Shown one piece after another: positions 40,207-50,132 of a stretch of DNA of 64,000 nt. Positions within the stretch are counted from its first letter, which is position 1. Each line of letters begins with the position of its first letter. Origin of the DNA: Trichomonas vaginalis G3 (taxonomy: Eukaryota > Parabasalia > Trichomonadida > Trichomonadidae); contig NC_067207.1 in the NCBI RefSeq assembly GCF_026262505.1, forward strand, positions 22,350,082 to 22,414,081, read 5' to 3'. Position numbers and translations under genes: made by a program. The notes beneath the pieces were generated by a model. It was given only the letters and a program-made list of their open reading frames with translations, made no database searches and had not been told where the DNA came from.

Positions 40207-40566
40207 CTAATGTCCGCCTAGTCTCTTACGTTTCCTGTTGAGTTCCATAGCATTCTTTAACTGGAGCTCATACATTCTGTTTCCTCTGGTAGAAACATAC
40301 TCTGGGTCAACTCCTGTGTTCGCGTCATCTGCATAGAGTTGTTTATATCCCACTTCAGGGTTTGTATAAAACTCTTTCCATCTCATATTTGCATACCATG
40401 GTGGTAAGCCTAACGCAGCGTCATTTGACATGGCAGTTTGCATTTGTACATCTGTTGGCACTTGACCATAGTTTGCCATTGCAGTTTGTATTCTAACTTC
40501 ATTTGGAATATTCTCTGGGTTTGGTTGTCCAGGTTGCTGTGCATTCGCTAAGTTCTGTGCGTCCAT
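40207..40566 (-). CDS. Maverick A protein of 119 residues, unrecognised
   Basis: The frame begins MDAQNLANAQQPGQPNPENI behind GATATTTTTATCTAATATTAA. It is Gln/Asn/Pro-rich at the N-terminus. A duplicated phrase (RIQTAMANYGQVPTD and QMQTAMSNDAALG) marks an internal repeat. It ends RKRKRLGGH, a basic tail. A disordered, possibly DNA- or capsid-associated small protein; no family. Confidence 0.6.
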   Translation of the reverse strand: MDAQNLANAQQPGQPNPENIPNEVRIQTAMANYGQVPTDVQMQTAMSNDAALGLPPWYANMRWKEFYTNPEVGYKQLYADDANTGVDPEYVSTRGNRMYELQLKNAMELNRKRKRLGGH

Positions 40567-40589
40567 TTAATATTAGATAAAAATATCTC

Positions 40590-40721
40590 TTACGAGTACA
40601 TATGCTGAACATTTGCTGGTATTGGTTCATCTTCATATTCTCTATATCTTTCTGCCACGTCAAATAAGTAAATGACACAATGGAAAAAACCTAAAACAAG
40701 TAGTCCTATTTCAAACCACAT
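40590..40721 (-). CDS. Maverick A small membrane protein, 43 residues
   Basis: MWFEIGLLVLGFFHCVIYLF is one clear transmembrane segment, followed by a charged tail (DVAERYREYEDEPIPANVQH). It overlaps the 3' end of the methyltransferase gene by about 16 bp. It could be a holin-like or membrane-anchor peptide; this is inference from size and hydrophobicity. Confidence 0.55.
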   Translation of the reverse strand: MWFEIGLLVLGFFHCVIYLFDVAERYREYEDEPIPANVQHMYS

Positions 40722-41524
40722 TTACTTACCAATAAAATTTCTTTGTTATGACACTTTCTCCAGTTTATAGGACCTCTCTCATATTCTATCTTATCGTATC
40801 TAAACTCATAGTCATGTATGTCCTCTAACCATCTCATGACACTTTCCAAACCACTTTTATCGGATGTAAAGTAAAAGCATGGATGGTTATGTAAAACGTC
40901 TAAAGTTTCTAAAGAGTCTCTCAAAGTCCAGTCTACTTGGTATTGAAAATCCATGTGTTATAGAACGGCGGGTCCACTATAAAGAAAACATTTTCCTTGT
41001 CTTTATATTTTTCATACAACTCTGTCCAATGACATCTCACAAACTCTATACCCTCAATATATTTTTCTATGTTCTCTTTGAAAACCTTTGTATAGTTAAG
41101 ATATAAAACTTTTGACATAAGTGTTTCAATGTCATGAACTCTTATAGAACCACTATACAATAGTCTAGAAGATATACTATCCCAGTCAATATACTCTGCC
41201 TTTTTCAAAACCTCTCTCACAATATTTTTTCTTATCTAATGGTATACGTTCCATCTTACCTATAGGTATCTTTTCTTTTAACTCTTTCAATATATTGTTT
41301 GTGTCTGGAATATGTTTGAGACGGTTCATATAGTTGTCGAAGTCATTGCATATAATCTTTGAGTCAGGAAATATTGTATGGCACAAATGAGATATATAGA
41401 AACTTCCACCGAACAAGTCTACAAATGTTAGACCATTCGGTAGTTTCTTAAGTTCTCTCAATAGAATATCTTTACATTTACTCTTATTTCCAAAGAAGGG
41501 TAACGGTGGTTTTGTAAAATTCAT
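40706..41524 (-). pseudogene. Dam-type DNA adenine-N6 methyltransferase in Maverick A
   Basis: The D12/Dam family methylates adenine in short DNA sites using S-adenosylmethionine. The start MNFTKPPLPFFGNKSKCKDI matches the family N-terminus (P-F-x-GxK), FVDLFGGSFYISHL is the SAM-binding motif, and NVFFIVDPPFYNTW is the catalytic DPPY/F motif. The order SAM motif then DPPF is that of the alpha class. The region ends near 40706. The copy is broken. Trichomonas vaginalis DNA is known to carry N6-methyladenine, so element-encoded enzymes of this type are of interest. Confidence 0.85.
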
Positions 41525-42337
41525 TTTATATATATAATAAAAATGTTTTTTCCTGAAAAGTGACAGATGTTTTATTGTGACTTCTTCGTAAAGACTTTGT
41601 CAAGACTTCTTCGTAAATGACCCAAAAATATATTTTAGGGTAGAAGGGTATATCTACCCCGTTTTCTACCCTCTTTTCTACCCTCTTGAATTTTCATGAA
41701 TTTCTTCGTAAAGACTTTGTTAAGACTTCTTCGTAAAGACTTTGTTGAGACTTCTTCGTAAAGACTTTGTCAAGACTTCTTCGTAAAGACTTTGTCAAGA
41801 CTTCATCGTAAAGACTTTGTCAAGACTTCATCGTAAAGACTTTGTTGAGATTTCTTCGTAAATGACCCTAAAATATATTTTTGGTGTAAATTTCATGAAA
41901 ATTCAAGAGGGTAGAAATGAGGGTAGAAAACGGGGTAGATATACCCTTCTACCCTAAATATATTTTTGGTGTAAATTTCATGAAAATTCAAGAGGGTAGA
42001 AATGAGGGTAGAAAACGGGGTAGATATACCCTTCTACCCTAAAATATATTTTTGTCTGATTTACACTCATTGTCTATGTTTTGTAAAGACTTTGTCAAGA
42101 CTTCTTCGTAAAGACTTTCTTGTCTATGTTTTGTAAAGACTTTGTAAAGTTCTTCATCGTAAAGACTTTGTAAAGACTTTCTTGTCTATGTTTTGTCAAG
42201 ACTTCTTCGTAAAGACTTTGTAAAGACTTTGTAAAGACTTCTTTGTAAATGTTTTGTCAAGACTTCTTCGTAAAGACTTTGTTGAGACTTCTTCGTAAAG
42301 ACTTTGTTGAGACTTCATTTATACTCATTCATCCTCA
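41525..42337. repeat. Right subterminal repeat field of Maverick A
   Basis: Many copies of GTCAAGACTTCTTCGTAAA alternate with AGACTTTGT. Three GGGTAGAA hairpin units occur: one in forward orientation (41637) and two in reverse (about 41907 and 41995). It mirrors the left field at 18973-19760. Confidence 0.95.
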
Positions 42338-42372
42338 GGGCTAGAAGGCACGAAGTGCCTGGAAGCCCCACT

Positions 42373-42406
<34 letters not shown>
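42338..42406. repeat. Right terminal repeat of Maverick A with T run
   Basis: AGGGCTAGAAGGCACGAAGT, then GCCTGGAAGCCCCACTCCC, then 31 Ts (42376-42406). It forms a two-stem hairpin: outer GGGCT/AGCCC, inner GGCAC/GTGCC. The same repeat is at 18181-18219 and, inverted and with changed stems, at 56847-56888. Confidence 0.93.
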
Positions 42407-42410
<4 letters not shown>

Positions 42411-42524
42411 AAAAAAATAAAATAATAAACATAACTAAGTTTTAATTTTTCGTAAGACATTAATTTTTAAAGTTTATTTTTTAAAAATTTTTTTATTTTT
42501 TATTTCATTATGGTAGTGAATCTT

Positions 42525-43115
42525 TTATTCATGAAAATAATTATTTCTAATTTCTTTTACTCTCTCGTATATACTAGATTTAAAGAATTCAGAACATTTC
42601 TCATAATCTCCTAAATGTTTTCTTATCCCTAACGTGTGCCAGTTATTATATGAAACTGAATAAACTTTATCTTTATCTTTACACCTTTCATCACTTCCAA
42701 TATATTTATATCTCAGTTTTGATTTAGCATTTTCATATTCATTAGCGTTTAATAATTCACAGTCTTCCTTTTTAAATAAATGTTTAAGATATTCAGGATT
42801 TAATACTCTACGTTTATATGCTCCTAACTTAGTTCTAAAGGTTTTTCTACAAAATTTAGGAATTCCATCCTCTTTAATGTCATCAATGATTTCCATTTCA
42901 TTATTTTCAATTTCTTCTTCTCGTTTATGAGGTCTTTGATTATGACTCCATTGATTCCATGAAATTAAATATTCTTTATCATTACATTTATACCTCATTA
43001 GCTTATTTTGGCTTTCATATTCATTTAATAATTCACAATCTTCATTTTTAAATTGAAGTTTAACCCATTCAGGATTTAAACAATGTTTAATTAATCGCGG
43101 AATATCTGACATCAT
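42525..43115 (-). CDS. Small two-repeat protein, function unknown
   Basis: The 196-codon frame starts MMSDIPRLIKHCLNPEWVKL. Two repeats align: LNPEWVKLQFKNEDCELLNE, closing YLISWNQWSH, and LNPEYLKHLFKKEDCELLNA, closing YSVSYNNWHT. This DCELL...W repeat resembles domains that accompany homing or mobile-element endonucleases, where the Cys pairs bind zinc. No such Cys pairs are seen here. Three copies of CATCTATATATAG lie upstream (43113, 43279, 43312). Its base composition and its place beside a Maverick end suggest a mobile-element origin, but host status is possible. Confidence 0.55.
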   Translation of the reverse strand: MMSDIPRLIKHCLNPEWVKLQFKNEDCELLNEYESQNKLMRYKCNDKEYLISWNQWSHNQRPHKREEEIENNEMEIIDDIKEDGIPKFCRKTFRTKLGAYKRRVLNPEYLKHLFKKEDCELLNANEYENAKSKLRYKYIGSDERCKDKDKVYSVSYNNWHTLGIRKHLGDYEKCSEFFKSSIYERVKEIRNNYFHE

Positions 43116-43324
43116 CTATATATAGCTTCTTTTATAAAAGATAAAATAAATTATTTTAAAATTAATGTTAATTTTTTTTAATGTGTTTAGTATATAATAT
43201 TTATTACTAATTTATTTAATAATGTCGCGCTTTCTTACGAATTCATGACTTAAAAAACGTAAGAAAAAATTTTTATATCATCTATATATAGAAGATGTGA
43301 AAAAATACCTTCATCTATATATAG
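43113..43324. promoter_or_regulatory. Three CATCTATATATAG repeats
   Basis: The 13-mer CATCTATATATAG occurs at 43113-43125, 43279-43291 and 43312-43324, all in the same orientation, between two minus-strand genes. A regulatory role is only a guess. Confidence 0.4.
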
Positions 43325-43549
43325 ACGTAACAAAAAAAGTCACAAAACCCTTCATATCCTACTACTATTCTTCACTCACCGCAAATTTGATTCTCATTGT
43401 ATTTATATCTCCACAATCGAAATTGCTAATCTTTTTTCCGATCGATAATTACTTTTAAGATTATTGCCAAATATTTTGATCAAAACAAATGCATAAAATA
43501 GTAAAAAAACATGATCATTTAAAAATAGTAAAACTCTAAAATATCTTTA

Positions 43550-46093
43550 TTACTCGCCAAGTTCCTCTTCTTCATTCGGAATTGGAATTTCTAATTGATT
43601 AAACAAAATTCTTGCATCAGAAGCAATTCTATCAACTTCAAAGAACATGTGTATAACAGCTAAGAACTTTTCATCGTTCGTCAATGCATCTCTTAATGCA
43701 TTTACTCCGTCATCTCTAAAAACTTCTGAAAATCCTTTCAAGAAAGAGCAGATTTGGACTAAGAAGCTATCTCTATAATCATCTGATTCCGCGCAATCTA
43801 TTGCTGGGCTGAATTTATGCATTATTGCTATCATTGGATCAACCCACTGCAAACAGTTCTCCGGATACTTCTCTAACAGTGTTGTATAGAGAGCTGTGAT
43901 GTTATTAAGTAGATCGCATGAATCAGTAGCGAATGATTCGTCTTCAATAACGAATGAATTAATTAATTTCAGAATTTCAACTCCGCCGACCTTGGCAAAC
44001 AATTCAGAATAGCTTGTCTGGAACAGGAAGTTAACGAGCGATACAATATTCATCATACATTCAGGGAAATACTTATGATCTGGGATAACAGCATTTAATG
44101 TATAAACAATGTCCTGGAGACGATCAGAAATGAATCCTTTGGCCTTAATAAGGTTTTCTATGGCTATACAACCATCGGAAACATCTGTTGGATTGCCAAC
44201 TCTTTGCAATAAGTATAAACATATGTCTCCGATGATTTGGCCGTACTGAGATTGTAGTTCTGCGATGCTTCCATCTCTTGCGATTGCAAAAATGATGGAA
44301 GAAACAACTCTCGCGTTGACAGAATCACATGATTGATTTGCAACGTAATCAGCGATCAATGCATCAATGAGGGCGACCTTATGATCGTCAAAAGCAGAGA
44401 AACAGTGCTGGAGGAAGATGTAAAGAAGATAAAATATATCTCCTGAGTTTCTCTTGAGAATTTCGTTATCTTTTGTACCTAGAACTAACTGTACAATAGT
44501 AGGAACTAGGTTTACAACATCTTGGACGTTAGCTGCTTCTTGAATTATGATATAAATAAAACTGGAGATTGTTGAAACGAAAGATTGGTCATTTGACTCA
44601 AAAACTCCAATAAACTTATTGAATATATCTGTTGTATATGGGAATTTATCCTTCTGTTCTGCCATTTTTATGACAATTTCGATTGCTGCTTCAGTAATAT
44701 ATGAATCAACATTGTTTTCTATGTAATCTAATATTACTGGTAGCATCTGTGTAAGTGGCTCTAATAATACATCGTACTTCTTGCACTGTATGTAGTGATT
44801 TACAATTTCTGACAGAGTTATTAGGGCAAAATAGACAAGTCGAGGAATTTCAGATGTCAAACAGTCTGCAATAGACTGAATGATGAGGCTCGTGAAGTCA
44901 TCCAACGCTTCATTCTCGAGTAATGATATGGCGGCATAAGAAATTCCAAGAGCTGTCACTTTTCCTCCAATGGTCTCTACCGAGATATTCTCTTGTACGA
45001 ATTCAACGATGATAGGGAGAGTCACTGATGGGCAGACCCTGGTCATTATATTGAGTACGTTGATTGCTTCATCAGCTGGAGTCAATGCCTGGTTTTCTGG
45101 AGGTAAATCTGTTGAATCATCTGAAGCAGAAATGGTTGCGATCGGCATGAATATTGTTGGAAAGACTTGCTCTATAATACCATATGTTTCCAAGTGGTTG
45201 TTAATGTAAGAAAGCTCTGCTCTTGCAATTTGTTTGAAAAAGTTGCAAATTGCGCATTGATCTACACCTGTAATGTTTGGTTCTGATAAGTACTGGTTGG
45301 CTCCAAGTACTACGTTAGCAGCAATGTCGCCAAAATGAGAATATGCATATCTTGCAATTTTTCCATAAATTTTGTAGCAAATTGGCTTGAGAGAAGGTAT
45401 GGAAACCTTAGATTCGATCACCTGGAGTATGATACCTCTGTTATCTTCGTCATTTAATATTGCTTCGATTGAACTCATAATATGAAGCAAAGCTGTAAGG
45501 ATTTTCTTCTGCGCATCTTGTGTTAATGTATCTATGTATAGAGAGCTAATGATAAATGACATAATCGGTTGATACATCTCTGGATCTGGTATAAAAACTT
45601 CATCTGATAAATTATCAAAGGCTGTTGCGAATGATGTTGTGAGAGAATCAATCTTGTTTTTCTCCCAATATGATGTAATTGTTGTAATAATTTCAACAGC
45701 GGCTGTGAAATTGTCAGGATTTAGTCCGGAATTGATAATAAACTCTACGAGAATGTTGCAAAGTAAATTTCCTGATTGATTTGGCATTTCTGAGGCATAA
45801 TTTAATGCTTTTTGAGTAAGTTCTTGGAAAAGTCCCGTTTGTTGGTGTTCAATTAATGCAATTGTATCTGTTGTGTCTAAATTTAAGTCTCTTATCTTTT
45901 GTAATGGTGTTTTTGTTGATAACATGGCTCTTGAAATTAATGTATGATCTACATTATCTGAAATAATTACATTTGCAAGGCCAAGAAAGTATTGAAGTGG
46001 ATTACTCTGAAGATATTCAGCTTCTGCAGCAAGTGCTTCTGAATTACCAGAGCCTCTTGCCTCAAGGAATGATAAAACAGTTGATAAATCCAT
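43550..46093 (-). CDS. Importin-beta (karyopherin) family nuclear import receptor
   Basis: The 847-codon frame starts MDLSTVLSFLEARGSGNSEA, with the N-terminal pattern of importin-beta (yQSNPLQYFLGLANVI region, where human importin-beta1 has ...PFFLVELSRVL...). Typical anchor sequences follow: QCAICNFFKQIARAELSY and repeated 40-residue HEAT helices. The acidic end, PIPNEEEELGE, is short. The length is close to the family norm of about 860 residues. The protein would carry importin-alpha or cargo into the nucleus and be released by Ran-GTP. I call the family, not the exact paralogue. Confidence 0.8.
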   Translation of the reverse strand: MDLSTVLSFLEARGSGNSEALAAEAEYLQSNPLQYFLGLANVIISDNVDHTLISRAMLSTKTPLQKIRDLNLDTTDTIALIEHQQTGLFQELTQKALNYASEMPNQSGNLLCNILVEFIINSGLNPDNFTAAVEIITTITSYWEKNKIDSLTTSFATAFDNLSDEVFIPDPEMYQPIMSFIISSLYIDTLTQDAQKKILTALLHIMSSIEAILNDEDNRGIILQVIESKVSIPSLKPICYKIYGKIARYAYSHFGDIAANVVLGANQYLSEPNITGVDQCAICNFFKQIARAELSYINNHLETYGIIEQVFPTIFMPIATISASDDSTDLPPENQALTPADEAINVLNIMTRVCPSVTLPIIVEFVQENISVETIGGKVTALGISYAAISLLENEALDDFTSLIIQSIADCLTSEIPRLVYFALITLSEIVNHYIQCKKYDVLLEPLTQMLPVILDYIENNVDSYITEAAIEIVIKMAEQKDKFPYTTDIFNKFIGVFESNDQSFVSTISSFIYIIIQEAANVQDVVNLVPTIVQLVLGTKDNEILKRNSGDIFYLLYIFLQHCFSAFDDHKVALIDALIADYVANQSCDSVNARVVSSIIFAIARDGSIAELQSQYGQIIGDICLYLLQRVGNPTDVSDGCIAIENLIKAKGFISDRLQDIVYTLNAVIPDHKYFPECMMNIVSLVNFLFQTSYSELFAKVGGVEILKLINSFVIEDESFATDSCDLLNNITALYTTLLEKYPENCLQWVDPMIAIMHKFSPAIDCAESDDYRDSFLVQICSFLKGFSEVFRDDGVNALRDALTNDEKFLAVIHMFFEVDRIASDARILFNQLEIPIPNEEEELGE

Positions 46094-46728
46094 AAAATCT
46101 TCAAAAAGACAAAAAATTTGGAAACATGCATAATTTTATAAATCAAAAATAAGTTAATAATCATAAAGTCATAAACATGTCTCGCCTATTTCGCTTATTT
46201 TGAATCAATAAAAGATGGAAAAATCAGTGAATTTGTGATATCTAAGTGGTATCTCTCAATTTTGTTGAAATATATCATGTCAAATCAATAAAATCAAAGA
46301 TTATTACCCAAATAATTAGTAATCTGCGTATTGGAAAAATGAGGAAAAGAATACCTTATATGTAAAGCAATCTAAATGGTTATAAATCATTTGTTTTGAG
46401 AATGTGAGCTCATAACTAAAGCATTTGTTTCATGTGTTGGCTAGTAGATTCAAATATATATTATTTTTAATGAAATTTCAATTGAAAAAAAAAATTAAGA
46501 GTTAGACTTGTCACATCAAAGAAAGATACTGTTTGGAGATTAAAGGTGTGTATATTGTAATTCCGAATTCTTATATGTTCATATTTGAAATCTTTTGAAA
46601 TTAATATTTTGACAACTCGCACAATTGAGTTAACATTAATATCTCCTTACTAAATCTGATATATTTCTCGATCAAACTGTAAATGTCAGAAACTGTCAAA
46701 TGACGGCGGTTGAATAGGGTTAATAATT
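46094..46728. other. Divergent spacer, start of duplicated block
   Basis: No gene seen. From about 46214 the sequence (GATGGAAAAATCAGTGAATT) is repeated at about 48628, the start of a 2.4-2.6-kb direct duplication. Confidence 0.7.
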
Positions 46729-47301
46729 ATGTTTCAGGTTCTTTGTCTATTAAGTCAAGCAAAAAGCTGTGATGAAATTCATCATGCCAAGAAAGTCGGA
46801 AAGCATCTCAATCCAATTGCTAGCACCAATGATGATTTTCCATACATTTTCTGGCATAAGGACACCCGAAAAATTGAAAGAGATTATTCTACAACTGACT
46901 TAAATTCAATTGTCGATCAAATCTCTAACGAATTCGAACTAGAAAGAGATAGAGTTCAAAATAATTTTTCTCGTTCGAAATGGGCTTCCTACTCCAAGCA
47001 ACTTTTCAACCGAATTAATTTTGATCTAGATAACGACGGTTTTAGAGTTGTATCTTTGGGCGGAACAGTTATGAAAATTACCAAGAATAATGGTGTTTAT
47101 AACGTTAATTGCCGCAAAGCAAGCATCTACACAATGCTTCTCCAAAAGAAGTATCGAATCCGTATGTTTATTGAGCATTCAACTCCAGAAGATTATATCA
47201 TCAAAACATTTCAACCAATTCCTGGCCAATTAATATCTGATATTTACAACAAATTGAATAGTGAGATCGAAGTTGCTATCAATACTTATAAGTCTATTTA
47301 A
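46729..47301 (+). CDS. Trichomonad 190-residue family protein, type 1, copy 1
   Basis: The frame begins MFQVLCLLSQAKSCDEIHHA. The core DYSTTDLNSIVDQISNEFEL, then VVSLGGTVMKITKNNGVYNV and NCRKAS, is shared by all four members in this window. The C-terminal part (GQLISDIYNKLNSEIEVAIN) is a predicted helix. A weak hydrophobic start is not a convincing signal peptide. I recognise no domain. Type 1 members have I/F-rich endings and type 2 members end LNAYKNI. It may be a small nuclear or effector-type protein; nothing supports a specific function. Confidence 0.7.
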   Translation: MFQVLCLLSQAKSCDEIHHAKKVGKHLNPIASTNDDFPYIFWHKDTRKIERDYSTTDLNSIVDQISNEFELERDRVQNNFSRSKWASYSKQLFNRINFDLDNDGFRVVSLGGTVMKITKNNGVYNVNCRKASIYTMLLQKKYRIRMFIEHSTPEDYIIKTFQPIPGQLISDIYNKLNSEIEVAINTYKSI

Positions 47302-47569
47302 ATAAAAAATGTTATTATTTTTTGTTTACAAAATCATAAATTTAGTTGTTGATAATAAGTATTATCTCAAAAAAGTTGCTCTTAATGCGGTTATCGATTT
47401 GGAAGATGATTTGAAAATTCAAATTTGAAAAATCTTGAGAAGATTTTGATGTAAATTCCTATGAGATGTTTGTGACAAACTCTCTATGCTGACTCACAAT
47501 TCATTTTTATATCTTTAAAGATTTTAATGTCAATTACATGTCAAATGTCAGTCGCTCAGAATATTTCCG

Positions 47570-48139
47570 ATGCTTGCAGTTTTTTGTCTATTAACTCAGG
47601 CAAAGCAATATGGTATAATCCATCATCCTAAGCAAGCCAGTAATCAGCATCCATATCTTGTCACTGGTGGAAATACGCCTTTCATCCTTCATGACAGAAG
47701 AGTTGGAAATCTTGAAAGAGATTATTCTACAACTGATCTAAATTCTATTGTCGATCAAGTATCTAACGAATTCGGTCTTGAAAGAGATAGAGTTCAAAAT
47801 TACTTTAGTCGTTCAAAATGGGCATCATATGCCAAACAACTCTTCAACAGATTAGATTTCAGTTTCGATACAAATGGATACAAAGTTATAACTTTGGGTG
47901 GAACTGTTATTAAAATTACCAAGTCAAATGGCGTTTATAATGTTAATTGCCGCAAAGCTGATGTTACTTCAAAGCTCCTCCGTGCTGACTGTCAATTACG
48001 TATGCAACATCTTGATTGGCGATTTGAATATTGTTTGGCAAGAGTTAATGTTCCTCTAAATGGTCAAGAAATCGCCCAAGTATATGAGAAGTTGAATCAC
48101 GAAATCGAAGGTACCCTCAATGCTTATAAAAATATTTAA
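47570..48139 (+). CDS. 190-residue family protein, type 2, copy 1
   Basis: The 189-codon frame starts MLAVFCLLTQAKQYGIIHHP, about 270 bp after its type 1 neighbour and on the same strand. The core is conserved and the variable part differs (QLRMQHLDWRFEYCLARVNV). The protein is identical to that at 50133-50702 over all 189 residues. Unrecognised. Confidence 0.7.
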   Translation: MLAVFCLLTQAKQYGIIHHPKQASNQHPYLVTGGNTPFILHDRRVGNLERDYSTTDLNSIVDQVSNEFGLERDRVQNYFSRSKWASYAKQLFNRLDFSFDTNGYKVITLGGTVIKITKSNGVYNVNCRKADVTSKLLRADCQLRMQHLDWRFEYCLARVNVPLNGQEIAQVYEKLNHEIEGTLNAYKNI

Positions 48140-48358
48140 AATAATTTTCATTTCAAGATTCAGTTAATAGTAAGCAAAATTATTATACTACTAGATTTTT
48201 CAACTCGATATATTTAAAAGATATGATGAATTTTTGGACCTAAGAAAATTAAAAAAATTAGTACACTCTTTAAATCCTGAATTGAGGATCTCAAGATTTA
48301 GTATCTATTCTCACTTATCTATGTATGGAGAACGCATTCAAAATTTAATTGATTTTAA

Positions 48359-48478
48359 GGCTGCACTTACGCCCATCTGACTTTAATTCATATTTTTGAC
48401 AAATGGGGTGAAGCGTCATTTAAAATCAATCTTAAACATCAGAATTGAAGGCCGCGTCATAGGGGCGTAAGTGCATCC
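48359..48478. mobile_element. 120-bp TTAA-flanked MITE-like element
   Basis: Ends GGCTGCACTTACGCCC (left) and GGGGCGTAAGTGCATCC (right) are inverted repeats over 16 bp with one mismatch. TTAA lies on each side (48355-48358 and 48479-48482). TTAA duplications are used by piggyBac and Kolobok transposons. The element is present only in the first of the two duplicated blocks. Confidence 0.75.
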
Positions 48479-49293
48479 TTAAAGTCTCTGAAACAATCGT
48501 AAAAATTTTAAAGTCTGTCTTTGCTTGAAAAGAAAAACAAAATCGATCCGGACTTCTTGAGTCAAATACTTAAAATTTTTTGTGAGGAGTATAAAAACAA
48601 CTTTATATGTAATGATTCATTTAAATGATGGAAAAATCAGTGAATTTGTGATATCTAAGTGGTATCTCTCAATTTTGTTGAAATATATCATGTCAAATCA
48701 ATAAAATCAAAGATTATTACCCAAATAATTAGTAATCTGCGTATTGGAAAAATGAGGAAAAGAATACCTTATATGTAAAGCAATCTAAATGGTTATAAAT
48801 CATTTGTTTTGAGAATGTGAGCTCATAACTAAAGCATTTGCTTCATGTGTTAGCTAGAAGATTCAAATATATTATTTTTAATGATAATTCAATTGCAAAA
48901 AAAAAATTTACGAGTTAGACCTGTCATATTAAAGGAAGATACTGTTTGGAGATTAAATGTAATGTTACACATAGAAACATTTATATTTGAAATATTGCAA
49001 ATGATGGATTTTTGGGAATTTTGAATAGTCTACAAAATTTACAATTTGTTTTATATCGTTTTCTTATCAAAATCAAAAATTGAATTAAAAACCGCCAGGA
49101 CCCATCAAATTTCCTGGACCCAGAAAAATGTGCTACGTTATATATATATCGAAATCCCGAATGCGTACAAGTACATATTTGAAACATTTTGATATCTTCT
49201 GAGACAACTCCTTACTAAATCTGATATTTTGCTCGATCAAACTGTAAATGCCAGAAATTGTCAAATGACGGTGGTTGAATAGGGTTAATAATT

Positions 49294-49866
49294 ATGTTTC
49301 AATTTCTTTGTCTATTAAGTCAAGCTAAAAGCTATGATGAAAATCATCATGCCAAGAAAGTCGGAAAGTACCTCTATCCAATTGCTAGCACCAATGACGA
49401 TTTTCCATTCATTTTATTGAAAAAAGACATCCAAAAACTTGAAAGAGACTATTCTACAACTGACTTAAATTCAATTGTCGATCAAATCTCTAACGAATTC
49501 GAACTAGAAAGAGATAGAGTTCAAAATCATTTTACTCGTTCGAAGTGGGCTTCCTATTCCAAGCAACTTTTCAGCAGAATTAATTTTGATCTAAATAACA
49601 ACGGCTTTAGAGTTGTATCTTTGGGCGGAACAGTTATGAAAATTACCAAGAATAACGGTGTTTATAACGTCAATTGCCGCAAGGCAAGCATTTCCACAAT
49701 GCTTCTCCATAAGGCGTTTCGAATGCGTATGATTGCTGATGGTAAAACTCCAGAAGATTATATCGTCAAAACATTTCAAGCACTTCCTGGCCAATTAATA
49801 TCTGATATTTACAACAAATTGAATAGTGAGATCGAAGTTGCTATCAATACTTATAAGTCTATTTAA
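49294..49866 (+). CDS. 190-residue family protein, type 1, copy 2
   Basis: The frame begins MFQFLCLLSQAKSYDENHHA and is about 87% identical to copy 1 by eye. Changes are concentrated in the N-terminal third and in the AFRMRMIADGKTPEDYIVKT region, while the core is nearly unchanged. Upstream DNA (GGTTGAATAGGGTTAATAAT) is the same as for copy 1, so the promoter is likely shared. Unrecognised. Confidence 0.7.
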   Translation: MFQFLCLLSQAKSYDENHHAKKVGKYLYPIASTNDDFPFILLKKDIQKLERDYSTTDLNSIVDQISNEFELERDRVQNHFTRSKWASYSKQLFSRINFDLNNNGFRVVSLGGTVMKITKNNGVYNVNCRKASISTMLLHKAFRMRMIADGKTPEDYIVKTFQALPGQLISDIYNKLNSEIEVAINTYKSI

Positions 49867-50132
49867 ATAAAAAATGATTTTATTTTTTGTTTAAAAAATC
49901 ATAAATTTAGATGTTGACAGTAGGTATTGTCTCAAAAAAGTTGCTCTTAATGTGGTTATCGATTTTGAAGAAGATATGAAAATTCAGATTTGAAAAATCT
50001 TGAGAAGATTTTGATGTAAATTCCTATGAGATGTTAGAGACATATTCTCAATGCTGAATCAAAATTGATTTTTATCTATAAAGATTTGAATGTCAAATAC
50101 ATGTCAAATGACAGTCGCTCAGAATATTTCCG

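Larger units (their letters stand above)
18973..42406. mobile_element. Maverick/Polinton element A (broken, left end not seen)
   Basis: About 23.4 kb is visible, with the right terminal repeat at 42338-42375 followed by a 31-base T run. The element carries capsid-type genes, an A32-type packaging ATPase, an integrase, a fibre-like gene, a Dam-type methyltransferase and a KilA-N block. That combination identifies a Polinton. DNA polymerase B and a cysteine protease, usual in the family, are not seen; they may lie in the gap or be lost. The capsid block and several right-arm genes are broken, in all probably well over a dozen breaks, densest close to the gap where sequence quality may be poor. 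High identity to element B points to a recent origin. Confidence 0.93.
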
